DNA of 23,327 nt from a virus. The translations under genes and the position numbers were made by a program. The stretch spans positions 1 through 23,327 of the IMG/VR virus record IMGVR_UViG_3300041955_001116; one strand, 5' to 3'. The notes beneath the pieces were generated by a model. That model searched no databases, was not told where the DNA came from, and saw nothing but the letters and a program-made list of their open reading frames with translations. Below are positions 7,938 through 15,900 of this stretch, piece by piece; position 1 is the stretch's first letter; every line of letters starts with the position of its first letter.

Positions 7938-8542
7938 TTGAGCCTCCGCGGGCACAACAAGACCTCGTGGAATCGCAGGTGCCTCACCAGATGGTTGGGA
8001 TTCCAACGGGCCGCGTTGGCGGTTGGCACGATGCCGATGTTCGCATAGGCGGCAGCCACCCATTCACTGCAAAAGATCGAGTGCAGGTTCGCCGGGTGGA
8101 ATAGTGACTCGACCCACGACAGGCCGACGCCGGCCGAACGGAACGCCCCCATTGCGTCGTAGGGCGTGTGGATCGTCGCCATCAGGAAATCAGTCAGCCG
8201 TCTGTCCTCGTAGTCATAGAGCAGCCGATAGAGCGGATAGTGCCACGCTTTGCCGTCGTACACCCGCAAGATGTCGTCCAACAGGTGGGCCTGCGTGCCG
8301 GTGAAATTCTCGTGGCTAATCTCGCAGGGCATGTTCTCCAGCGACGTGCTCTCGAAGATCAACAGCCGGCCGTCCGCCGCATGGGCCATCACGCCAACAT
8401 GGCTGATTCCCCACAGCGGAATCCCGTAGGTGGCAATGTTGATCGCGGCGCTCAGCCAGCTACGTCCGCTGAATCCGATGATGTCGCCGGCCTTGATTTC
8501 GACTTCTCCGGGCACCGCGGCATTTTGCGTCGGTATCAGCAT
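7934..8542 (-). CDS. Permuted papain-fold hydrolase (YiiX/NlpC-like)
   Basis: 202 aa from ATG 8540-8542, preceded by GAGAGAG; a GTG 35 codons upstream (8645-8647) is possible but has no good ribosome site and would bury more of the neighbouring small gene. The motif order 'KAGDIIGFSG', 'GISHVGVM' (His48), 'LLIFEST' (Glu64) and later 'IFCSEWVAAAY' (Cys158) is that of circularly permuted NlpC/P60-type proteins (YiiX/YaeF-like), with His before Cys. Such enzymes hydrolyse cell-wall peptides or other amides. No export signal is evident, so export would need a holin or partner. In phage context an endolysin-like role is plausible but unproven. Confidence 0.75.
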   Translation of the reverse strand: MLIPTQNAAVPGEVEIKAGDIIGFSGRSWLSAAINIATYGIPLWGISHVGVMAHAADGRLLIFESTSLENMPCEISHENFTGTQAHLLDDILRVYDGKAWHYPLYRLLYDYEDRRLTDFLMATIHTPYDAMGAFRSAGVGLSWVESLFHPANLHSIFCSEWVAAAYANIGIVPTANAARWNPNHLVRHLRFHEVLLCPRRLK

Positions 8543-8693
8543 CGCAACTCTCTCGGCTCGATTGAGCCATCGTGTGAATGTTGGCAGGCCGTCGTCTGTC
8601 GCAGCGCTCTTGATCGTCCGCCCAACAGTCCTCACAGCGAGACTCACCGGGATAGATCACCGGCTTGCCGCAGGCGCACCAGACGAGATTCAT
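8460..8693 (-). CDS. Small zinc-ribbon protein
   Basis: 77 aa. ATG 8691-8693 forms an ATGA overlap with the stop of the preceding gene, supporting a real start. The N-terminus contains 'WCACGKPV' and, eleven residues later, 'CEDCW', which together can bind one zinc ion. The C-terminal half is Arg/Ser-rich, loses family character, and overlaps the first ~80 bp of the permuted papain-fold gene in another frame. The overlap is odd; the functional part may be only the first ~30 residues, or the gene may have been extended past its original stop. Confidence 0.55.
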   Translation of the reverse strand: MNLVWCACGKPVIYPGESRCEDCWADDQERCDRRRPANIHTMAQSSRESCDADTDAKCRGARRSRNQGRRHHRIQRT

Positions 8694-9244
8694 TCACGGC
8701 CCGCGAGTTCGGGAGTGCCGTTGTCGATTTCCTCGATGATCCGCACCATGTCGCCGAGCAGGGCTTCGACAACCGACTCGTAATTCGGGATGCCCGTCAA
8801 CCGCTCCACGATTGCCTGACCAAGTTGTTGGCCCAGCCGCCGTAACGCCGACTTGGCGAGAAGATTGCCCATGCTCTGGTCCAAGGTGTGGCACGTCTTC
8901 AAGAGGCGCTCCACCTTCACCACGTATTCGCTGACCTTCGAGTAGGCGTTGATCTTCTCCACGTCGCTCTGGGCGTCGGCCAGCGTCTTTTGGATTATCA
9001 TGCGCAGCAGAGCGATCTCCTCCCGCAGCGACTTTAGCTCATCGTCGTCGGCATATTTCGCCAACAGCCCTTGGTCCTCAGCGCTGGCCAGCATGTACTT
9101 CCGCATCCGCCGGGCTGGGCCTCGGTCCACCCCATGATGGCACAGGCAGAACTCGGAGCCGTCCACCGCAAGGTTGAGACACTGCCCATTGGCGGTGCTG
9201 CCCTTGCAGCGGCGGGGGTCGGCCAGATCGGTGACGCTGGGCAT
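8690..9244 (-). CDS. Cys/His N-terminal phage protein, candidate small terminase
   Basis: 184 aa, ATG 9242-9244 with GGAGAT upstream. Residues 13-37 hold a C-x8-C-x10-C-x-C-H-H cluster (RRCKGSTANGQCLN...EFCLCHHG) that looks like a small zinc-binding DNA- or RNA-contact module. It is followed by a basic patch (about 44-50) and an all-helical segment rich in Leu/Glu (about 65-150). It is the first gene of the minus-strand packaging operon. The position and helical oligomerisation region suggest the small terminase subunit. No classical small-terminase helix-turn-helix is obvious, so the role is inferred from place. Confidence 0.6.
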   Translation of the reverse strand: MPSVTDLADPRRCKGSTANGQCLNLAVDGSEFCLCHHGVDRGPARRMRKYMLASAEDQGLLAKYADDDELKSLREEIALLRMIIQKTLADAQSDVEKINAYSKVSEYVVKVERLLKTCHTLDQSMGNLLAKSALRRLGQQLGQAIVERLTGIPNYESVVEALLGDMVRIIEEIDNGTPELAGRE

Positions 9245-9364
9245 CGCGCGTATCTCCTCACCATAAAGAAGAGCGCAAAACCGCCTTTATTTTCAGAGCA
9301 GTTTCAGATTTCCCACGCCACCCCTAAAACCAGCCCGACACAGGGCTTTCGTTGTAAGAAACAC
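9245..9364 (+). promoter_or_regulatory. Divergent intergenic region, probable promoters
   Basis: 120 bp between the start of the minus-strand packaging operon and the first plus-strand small gene. It is locally AT-richer (around 9262-9300) than the surroundings, as expected for promoters in both directions, but I see no convincing -35/-10 pair. A 5-bp AGCCC/GGGCT hairpin lies near 9332-9348. Confidence 0.35.
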
Positions 9365-9484
9365 ATGAGACGCTTCATCATCTATCACCGGCGCGAAGGA
9401 GACCGCTGGCGGCAATTGCAGCCAGGGATCGACGCCAGAGCGTGTAAACGCTGCCGTCCGAACCGCAATCCGCTACATGCGTGA
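9365..9484 (+). CDS. Small basic protein, unknown
   Basis: 39 aa, ATG 9365-9367, stop TGA 9482-9484. It is Arg-rich with one Cys-x2-Cys (ACKRC). Its end overlaps the next ORF by 8 bp in another frame, suggesting coupling. No family recognised. It opens a plus-strand run of three closely packed genes diverging from the packaging operon. Short length makes it uncertain. Confidence 0.4.
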   Translation: MRRFIIYHRREGDRWRQLQPGIDARACKRCRPNRNPLHA

Positions 9485-9590
9485 CAGCCCCGCTGTAGGT
9501 GGAATCGTGCTCCGGCTGGACGGCGACGACTTCCTCTTGATCGCCGCCGAGCCGGGCGATTGCTACGAATTCACCTTCCCCGAGGACTGA
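9477..9590 (+). CDS. 37-aa acidic small protein, unknown
   Basis: ATG 9477-9479 to TGA 9588-9590. The reading shows alternating hydrophobic strands ('VGGIVLRLDGDDFLLIA') and an acidic C-terminus (FTFPED), which looks like a genuine small beta fold rather than random sequence. The gap to the next ATG is only 2 bp, so an operon with tight coupling is likely. Function unknown. Confidence 0.45.
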   Translation: MRDSPAVGGIVLRLDGDDFLLIAAEPGDCYEFTFPED

Positions 9591-9592
9591 CG

Positions 9593-10114
9593 ATGCACTT
9601 CCACCGCGAGAAGCCCCCGGCCGCCCTGCCGGTAGGCCCCAAGCCGAAGCTGGACATGGTGCAATTGCCCATCTTCCGGGTCCACTACCGAAAGCTGGAA
9701 GACTATCTCTGCCGTATCTTCCGCTTCGACGGCTTCGACTTCCTGCGGGCGTCCGGGGCGGTCCCTGGGCTGGTCCCTGAATACCAGATCGGCCCGGACC
9801 TTCCACCGTCCGGTGACGCCGCAGGCCGCGCAGAGAGTGTTCGCAACGGCAAGCGCACTCAAGATGTGCCGCTGATGCTCACGGTGCTGTGCCGCGACGG
9901 TTATATCCCGGCGGGCAAGTACCTCATCGACACCCGGCCGGAGACGCCGCCGATAGAGACCTACAAGGCCCTGCTCCGGCAGACTGGGACGCCGGAATCG
10001 AACGAGTGCCGCGATTTCCGCGCGGCCTACCGGCACGATAAGGCGTTCACCCGGCTGGCGGCTGAGATCGACACGCTGGCGCTTAGCGCGCTGCGATCCC
10101 AGGGGAAGAGATGA
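9593..10114 (+). CDS. Hypothetical 173-aa protein
   Basis: ATG 9593-9595, 2 bp after the preceding stop; the frame is open further upstream, but this start fits the tight packing. The N-terminus is Pro-rich ('EKPPAALPVGPKPK'). The middle has 'LEDYLCRIFRFDGFDFLRASG', an apparent linker near 65-90, a strand-rich 'DVPLMLTVLCRDGYIPAGKYLIDT' and a helical C-terminus. Codon use is like its neighbours. I recognise no family; the context is accessory phage or element genes. Confidence 0.65.
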   Translation: MHFHREKPPAALPVGPKPKLDMVQLPIFRVHYRKLEDYLCRIFRFDGFDFLRASGAVPGLVPEYQIGPDLPPSGDAAGRAESVRNGKRTQDVPLMLTVLCRDGYIPAGKYLIDTRPETPPIETYKALLRQTGTPESNECRDFRAAYRHDKAFTRLAAEIDTLALSALRSQGKR

Positions 10115-10186
10115 GCCGACAGTCGGCACGACAGAATACTTGCCCCGGTCGTGTTGAAGAGTGCGCGAGAACGAGGCGGCCGATTG

Positions 10187-10480
10187 CTACTTCTTCTTCT
10201 TTGGCGCGGGTTTCTTCTTCGTGGCTTCCGCCTTCATTTGCGCGACTACGCCGCGAGTTTCGGCAAGCAGGGCCGATAACGCCTCGTGCCAAACCTGCGC
10301 GTCAACAAGCCGCAACGGGGCCGTCGGTGTGACAGCGGGGAACGTGATGCGGATTTCACTGCCCCGATTGTGGCGGTAGGGACCAATCTCGGCCTGAATC
10401 ACGTGGGCCTGGTTCGCGCCGCTCGTGAAGGGCCGTGCGGTCAGACGCAGCCCCCAATCGAAGGTTTCACGTTGGATCAT
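10187..10480 (-). CDS. Hypothetical 97-aa protein with Lys-rich tail
   Basis: ATG 10478-10480 with GGGAGAG upstream. The body has strands ('FDWGLRLTARPF', 'EIRITFPAV') and a helix ('HEALSALLAETRGVVAQMKAE'). The last ~12 residues are Lys with Pro/Ala, reminiscent of nucleic-acid-binding tails. It converges on the plus-strand 173-aa gene and has its own candidate promoter at 10516-10545. Function unknown. Confidence 0.6.
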   Translation of the reverse strand: MIQRETFDWGLRLTARPFTSGANQAHVIQAEIGPYRHNRGSEIRITFPAVTPTAPLRLVDAQVWHEALSALLAETRGVVAQMKAEATKKKPAPKKKK

Positions 10481-10515
10481 GGTCGTTCTCTCCCATTCTA
10501 ACTCGTGCGGACAAG

Positions 10516-10545
10516 TAAATATGCCTCAAGTTTGGCACAAGTCAA
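10516..10545 (-). promoter_or_regulatory. Candidate sigma70 promoter for the 97-aa gene
   Basis: On the minus strand TTGACT (10540-10545) and TATTTA (10516-10521) are spaced 18 bp and lie about 36 bp before ATG 10480. The stop codon of the upstream 51-aa gene lies within the -35 box. Confidence 0.45.
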
Positions 10546-10697
10546 GCACGCTTCCAGTAGATGGGGTCAAAGAGCCGCGTCAAGAGCCGGCAGGCATAGA
10601 TCGCGGCGTCCCGATTAGGCCGGTAATCCACCCAGTCCGGCGGCGCGGATGCCGGGCACCACAGATAAGGCGGCGGATCGGCCGCTGTCCAAGTCAT
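10542..10697 (-). CDS. 51-aa protein coupled to serine recombinase
   Basis: ATG 10695-10697 overlaps the recombinase stop (TGA 10694-10696) in an ATGA, and the frame is open to TGA 10542-10544. The sequence is rich in Trp, Pro and Tyr ('PPPYLWCPASAPPDWVDY') and ends with a helix and basic 'YWKRA'. The composition is protein-like and the coupling strong, so it is probably translated. It may act with the recombinase, for example as a directionality or control factor, but that is a guess from position. Confidence 0.55.
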   Translation of the reverse strand: MTWTAADPPPYLWCPASAPPDWVDYRPNRDAAIYACRLLTRLFDPIYWKRA

Positions 10698-11461
10698 GCC
10701 GAGGGCCTGGGCGGATGGCCAAGGAATCCCTTGCCGAGATAGCGTTCGATCAGTTGTTGGACGATGCCCAGCGAAAACGGGCGCTTCCGCTCACGGGTCG
10801 TGAAGCCTTGGCCGTTGAGCCAATCGACGATCTGTTGCAGCGTCTCGCCCGCCTCGCGGCGGCGCTTGATCTCCGGCACCAGAAATTGGCAGTAATGCCG
10901 CCGCGCCTCCTCCGCCCGAGCGGCCCGTGCTGCCGGCAGACCCTTGGCTTGTCCCCGCTTGCGGGCCTCGGCCCGCTTCGGCTCGTCCCAAAACCCTGGC
11001 CGGTTCGAGCCGAGCAAAGTGCCACGGGCCTTGGCGCTCTGCAAGGCGGCCTTCGTTCGAGCGGCGATCTGTTCCACCTCATGCTGCGCGATCAGCGCCA
11101 GGAAGCCGATAGTCAACGGAGTGGCATGTTCGTTATCGCAGCAGACAAAGGGCAAGCCCGATTTCTGCAAAGCCAGGGTGAAGGCAGCGTTGCGGGCCAA
11201 TCGGTCCAGCTTGGCCACGACCAGCGTGGCGTTGGACAACTGGGCGTGATGGATCGCTGCGTGCAGTTTGGGGCGGTCGGCCATCTTCCCCGTTTCGACT
11301 TCGACGAACTCCGCGACGATCGGGCCGTTGTTGCGCCCGGCCAGGGCGTTCACGTCACGTTGTTGCGCCTCCAGTCCCAAGCCGCTCTCTCCCTGCCGCC
11401 TGGTGCTCACACGGTAGTACGCAACGTATTTCTTCGGGGGTTCAATCAAGGTGCTCATCAT
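10694..11461 (-). CDS. Small serine recombinase, catalytically complete
   Basis: 255 aa; starts ATG 11459-11461, or the next codon ATG 11456-11458, with CCGGAGACT before them. The resolvase/invertase catalytic domain shows 'YYRVSTRRQGESGLGL' with the nucleophile Ser19. 'VVAKLDRLARN' follows at about 81-91, carrying the conserved Asp86, Arg87 and Arg90. A linker helix and a 'recombinase' domain (about 165-235, 'LVPEIKRRREAGETLQQIVDWLNGQGFTT') then contact DNA. The build is short compared with large phage integrases, as in many planctomycete copies. It could integrate the element or invert DNA. It lies in an operon with the SprT-like gene upstream and the 51-aa gene downstream. Confidence 0.9.
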   Translation of the reverse strand: MMSTLIEPPKKYVAYYRVSTRRQGESGLGLEAQQRDVNALAGRNNGPIVAEFVEVETGKMADRPKLHAAIHHAQLSNATLVVAKLDRLARNAAFTLALQKSGLPFVCCDNEHATPLTIGFLALIAQHEVEQIAARTKAALQSAKARGTLLGSNRPGFWDEPKRAEARKRGQAKGLPAARAARAEEARRHYCQFLVPEIKRRREAGETLQQIVDWLNGQGFTTRERKRPFSLGIVQQLIERYLGKGFLGHPPRPSA

Positions 11462-11509
11462 AGTCTCCGGGGTATTCGTTGTACTTCACGTTGCGAGTGG
11501 ATCGCGGCG

Positions 11510-12091
11510 TCAATCGTCGCTCTCGTCCTCGATCATCGCACCACCGCAGGCACAGGTCGGACAACCAGCCTCGTCGAGCCATTTGCGGGTCATGCGGACG
11601 ACGCACCCACACTCCTTGCAAACCACCTTCAACATGCGCGTCGATTGCTTGGGGGGCGCGTTGGAGCGCTTTAGCTCCGCGTGCGGATAGGGACCGACCT
11701 CCGCCGCCAGCAGTTCCAGCTTCCTCCGCAACTCCTCCCCAGCGGTCGTGGCCGTCATCTTGCCTTCCAGGCCCATCCGCTTCGCGCACTTGGGGAAGTT
11801 ACCCTTGTGCCCGTCCTCCAGGCCGACTGCACAGTGGGTCAACTCATGGACCAGCACGGCGGCAACCTCGATGGGGTCTTTAAGGACAGGGCTGATGAAG
11901 ACCTCGAACGAGTTGTCGCCGCTGTTCTTCGCCGACCAGGCTTCGCCGATGCGCCTCTTCTTCTGGGCCAGGCCACTCTTGCTCGGCCAGGAACACGAGG
12001 CCCTGATTTTCTCGGGCAACTCGAAACCCACCTCGATGAAGGCAGGCCGCAGCTTGTTCAGGCACTCGGACAGCCAGGCTTCTCGATTCAC
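11510..12091 (-). CDS. SprT-like zinc metalloprotein
   Basis: 193 aa with GTG start at 12089-12091 (CTGGAGATG upstream). HELTH at 82-86 with His95 in 'DGHKGNF' gives the SprT/Spartan-type zinc site. The C-terminal Cys158/161/163 and Cys177/180/182 form a zinc ribbon, as in many SprT proteins. Eukaryotic Spartan removes DNA-protein crosslinks; bacterial homologues are less understood. It is first in an operon followed 48 bp later by the serine recombinase, so a role in resolving covalent recombinase-DNA complexes is conceivable, though this is inference. Its promoter is at 12123-12150. Confidence 0.8.
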   Translation of the reverse strand: MNREAWLSECLNKLRPAFIEVGFELPEKIRASCSWPSKSGLAQKKRRIGEAWSAKNSGDNSFEVFISPVLKDPIEVAAVLVHELTHCAVGLEDGHKGNFPKCAKRMGLEGKMTATTAGEELRRKLELLAAEVGPYPHAELKRSNAPPKQSTRMLKVVCKECGCVVRMTRKWLDEAGCPTCACGGAMIEDESDD

Positions 12092-12122
12092 GGTTGCATC
12101 TCCAGGGTGCGACTCTCTACTT

Positions 12123-12150
12123 ACTATATCTCGAAATTGGCGTATGTCAA
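12123..12150 (-). promoter_or_regulatory. Sigma70-type promoter for SprT-recombinase operon
   Basis: On the minus strand TTGACA (12145-12150), 16 bp, TATAGT (12123-12128), about 32 bp before the GTG start. It is one of the best consensus matches in the window. The stop TGA of the upstream deaminase-like gene (12147-12149) is inside the -35 box. Confidence 0.65.
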
Positions 12151-12497
12151 GGCGCGGGCACGGATGTGTGCCAAGTCGCGGCGTACTCGTTCAGGATCGT
12201 TCGGCGGATACGTTGGATCGCTTGCGGCCGAAGATGGGCGGGAAACAAGCCATGCCGCAAGGCATCGTGCTTCGAGATGCCGTAGTAGACCGCCTTGATG
12301 CCGGCCGCCGCCGCCACAGTCAACTCCGCAAGGCTCGGCTCGCAGAAGAAGTACAGGGTAACACCATCGAGGTTCTTCGCTTCTCGCAGGTCGGTCCCTT
12401 GAAAGACCGCCCTTCCGTCACGCCCGGCGATCACGTAGTTCGACTTCAATGCCTTGGCGTGTTTGGTGGCGCAAGTCAGGAAGTTGAGCGGAGTCAT
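12147..12497 (-). CDS. Deaminase-fold protein lacking zinc ligands
   Basis: 116 aa from ATG 12495-12497 (ACGAGG upstream); a longer frame upstream crosses a strong hairpin and is not used. The order 'NYVIAGRDGRAVFQG', 'GVTLYFFCEPSLAE', 'AAAAGIKAVYYGISKHDAL' parallels the cytidine/guanine/tRNA-adenosine deaminase fold. In that fold the second part reads 'tlYvt.EPCpmC...agI..vvyG'. Here the PCxxC cysteines are replaced (EPSLAE) and no H-A-E is present, so zinc-dependent catalysis is unlikely. It may bind a nucleobase or nucleotide without turnover, or be a decaying relic. The fold assignment is by pattern only. Confidence 0.5.
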   Translation of the reverse strand: MTPLNFLTCATKHAKALKSNYVIAGRDGRAVFQGTDLREAKNLDGVTLYFFCEPSLAELTVAAAAGIKAVYYGISKHDALRHGLFPAHLRPQAIQRIRRTILNEYAATWHTSVPAP

Positions 12498-12900
12498 TCG
12501 ATGGGCCTCGTGGGTATCGCCGTTGCGTATAAACGGCGCAGATACCAACCAAAGCCCTGGAACGTGGCCGTTTTGGAGTAGAATCCGGCCTGGGACGCGC
12601 GAAGGATACGACGCCGCCTCAAGGTTGATGCAAACCGAGACAGACAACCAGGAGGAGGGGCAATGTCGTGCGAGGCAATCGAAAGCGCGACGCCGGGGCA
12701 AGCGGCTGCTATTTCATCCGTGGTCGCGGCAAAGGAGGGGCACTGACTCCGCAGCGCGCATAAACGCGATGTCCGACGCCGGGGCCGCCGCCTACTTGAC
12801 GCCGGTTGCCAAGATGGTCAGCCGCAATGACGCCAAGGCCGGCAACGGCAAGAATCCAAGCGTCGAGAAGGTCCGCTCCAAGGTCGCTGGCATCACAGTG
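12498..12900. other. Gap with two doubtful small plus-strand ORFs
   Basis: About 400 bp without a secure gene. Besides the hairpin at 12513-12546, the plus strand has a 27-codon ORF at 12663-12746 after a strong GGAGGAGGGG, and a 51-codon ORF at 12769-12924 ('SDAGAAAYLTPVAKMVSRND...') with no clear ribosome site that overlaps the end of the WD40 gene. They may be two halves of one frameshifted gene or chance frames. Confidence 0.3.
12513..12546 (-). promoter_or_regulatory. Long hairpin in leader of deaminase-like gene
   Basis: GGTATC (12513-12518) and GCCGTT (12519-12524) pair with AACGGC (12532-12537) and GATACC (12541-12546). This makes a 12-bp stem with a 3-nt bulge and 7-nt loop, ending about 15 nt before the gene's start. 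It could be an operator palindrome or an RNA stem; a TATACG sequence lies in the loop. Confidence 0.5.
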
Positions 12901-15900
12901 CTATGGCGGGGGCACATCGCGTAATTCAATTGTGCCGTCGTCATTTGCGGTCGCTATGCGTTGGCCGTCAGCCGAGAAAGCCAGTCTCAAGACAGCGGCC
13001 GAAGGCGAAAATGCTAACAGCGTTTTTCCGGTAAGTGTCTCATGGACGCGAACGATAGAGGAGTATTGCGCGTACCAAGACCACTCGTCGATGCCGGGCC
13101 AATCGTCCGGGCTACGCGATTTCGTTATCACAGCGGCGTAGCGAGTGCCATCGGCGCTGAAGGCGATGCTGCTCAGGTTGTGGCGAGGGAAGTCCCTTGC
13201 CGCAACCAGCTTCAGTGTTTGCCGGTCGAAAATGTGCGAGCCAATGTGGAAATACTTGCCGCCGGGAACCAACCCGAAGTCCCCATTGGGCTGGCGATCT
13301 ATCTTCGCCTCGTCTGAGTTCCGCGATGCCAACGTAGCCGTATCAATCCATTCGCCTTTCAGAGGCCCCCAGGTTCCTTTGCCCGCACCGTGAATGACAA
13401 AGAGGTGCCTTCCATCCTCCGTCAACTCCCCTCGGCCGTTCAACAGCGAATTCTGCGAGTCGATGTCGATTGGTCCGTCCTTAAGGACCTGGCCGGTTCG
13501 ATAGTTGAAACGCCACCAGTGGTCTCGTGCGCCGGTGCCGCTCTCGATAAAGTAACCTGTACACAAAGCCTCTTGATCGCCTAGCCAGTACACCCGTCTG
13601 ACACCGGCCGCCTTGTGCTCAGTTATTGCGAAGTGATCCCAAGTCACGGGCAACTTCACTTCACACAGCGCCTTTCCGGTATCCACGTCGATAACCTGAA
13701 TGGGCTCCTTCGGATCGCGGGTAAGCGGACAGAGAACATAACGGCCATCCGTAGGACGAACACTGGCCGCAAGCCGGCCGGCCGGCAATGGATTTCGCCG
13801 GAGCATCTTCAAGGTAGCAGCATCCCACGTACAAACAGTGTCCTCGCCGATGCTCCGCAGTGCTTTGCCATCGGGAAGAAATCGCAGATCAATCGGGTAA
13901 TGGCCGTGCCCTTCATAGGGCATCACCTCTTCACCGGTCTCCGCGCGGAACAATCGCGGTGTCGGGCGTCTTCCCTGACTTGCTACAAGCCACTTCCCAT
14001 CGGGCGAATAGACGAGCGCCGAAACGCGCTCATCACGCCGACTGTGACAGGGAAAATGAAACTCTCGTATCGTTTTCAAGTCAGGCAAACTATAGATTCC
14101 CAGTCGCACATCGCCAGATGCGATTGCGGCTTGCCCGCCGTCGGGAGAAACCGCCAACTTTAGGGTATTGTCCCACACGCTAGGAAACCGAGTCTCGGCC
14201 GCCACTTGGCCGCCAGCGGTCGCGCGCAATACCTGGAGTTGTACGAGGTGCTCCGCAGAGTACTTCTTGCTGGCCGTCACGCGATACTTTCCATCGGGCG
14301 TCAGCAGTGACTCTGTTGTGTGGTATCGCGGGTCTGCGACCTTCTTTCCAGGCCCTCCGGGCTGCTCGACCACAACCCCGGTGCGCCACTCGAAGCGGTG
14401 CTCGGTCAGATCGTTGCCGTCCGCCGAGGTAGCGGAAAGGAACTTGCCGTCAGGCGAAAAGCTAAGCCGACAGATTTGCCCTTCCTGCTCAATCGCGTGA
14501 AGGCACGTCCAATCGTCCGTATTCCAGATGCGAATATCGCCCCATTCGCCTCCGGTGGCCAGGAACTTGCCGTCATCAGTAAAGGCGACGGACAGGGCTC
14601 CGCGTGGGTGATAGATTCGGGGCTGGGAACGCAGAGACTTGGTCTGCCCCCGCTGTGCCAGGGCGACCAGTTCGAGGTTGTCTTCCACGTGGGCCGAATC
14701 CAACGCCAGTTGCAACTCGGCCTTCCAATGCCCCTTTGCTACGTCGCGCAGCTTCATAAGCCGATTGCCGTACCGCTCAAGCAGAAGTTGTTCGTCGATG
14801 GCAACTGCCAGCCAGGCCAGCGCATGGTTTACGGAATCGTCGTCGGCCTCGTTTCGATACCTCGATTCCAACGGGTGTTTCGGGGCAGGTGGTTCTGCTG
14901 GTTGCGACTTCACATAGTCTAACTCTTTTTCGAGCAGCCGGGACAAGGGGCCTCCAGACGAACCGCCGCCCAGCCGCCCGAGAAGTCGAATGAGATTGCG
15001 CAGTTTGCGAAACTCGCCCCACGCCGGCTCAGCCTGACGGAGCATTTCCCGTTCGATGGCTGCCGCAAGCTCCTCTCGCGCTGCGTCCTTCTGGCGTGTT
15101 ATCGCTCGAACCGCAAGGTTCACGCAGCCCATTCTCTCCGAACCGAGAAAGTCGATTGCTTCTTCCACGCTGCCGCGAAAGACCACCTCACGGCCTCGCA
15201 ACCTCTTGCCTCGCTCTACGGTATCGACTATCGGGTAAAGGTCACGACGTTTCAGGGCGGCTGCCACGTCGGCCTCGCACGCAATCGGCAGGCGTGTATC
15301 AACGCGATAGACCCGTTTATGCAAGAAGTCCTTCTCAATGCGAAGGAAGTACAACATGGGCTCGGGGCGAAGCTCAGCAACCTTACCCGAGAATCTGATA
15401 TGGTCAATTATCTCCATCGTGCTCTTCTCGCCCGCCTTCGGTTCTGAACCGCGCAGCAGGCGCACGACCTCGATCGTATGCTTGTGGTCGTCGGCAGCCT
15501 CTATGGCAGTCTCCTTGCCGACGAAAATGGAGTCGGCCGCCAGCGTGTGGTAATCAAGCCGTGCCGCCGACATCGCCATTTGCGATTTCTCTTCCTTAAC
15601 ATCGACGTGGTACTTCATGTCGTAATCTGTCGGGCCGCCATACGCTTGTGGAACCAGCGCGAAGATTTGCCGTTCGGGTCCCGGAATGTAGAAGTACTCG
15701 TGCAAATGCAGGGTCTTCTCAGGTGTGCCGCCGTACAGAACCTTCTCCACCTTCAGTTCATAGACCAATTCGCGCGGTTCATTTTTCTCGGCGGGACGTT
15801 TCGCCGTGCCAAGCACGACAAGCTTGATCGGGCCAAGATTATGCTCGGGAGGGCTGTTAATCAGGCGTTGTGACTCATCCACTTCGAGGGCCGGACAAGT

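Noticed and set aside
10111-10332. 73-codon plus-strand frame with an ATGA overlap after the 173-aa gene
   Set aside because: Most of it is antisense to the Lys-tailed 97-aa gene and reads as Ser-rich filler; the overlap is probably chance.
12454-12924. 156-codon plus-strand frame
   Set aside because: Starts antisense to the deaminase-like gene and crosses a strong hairpin; only the last 51 codons might be real.
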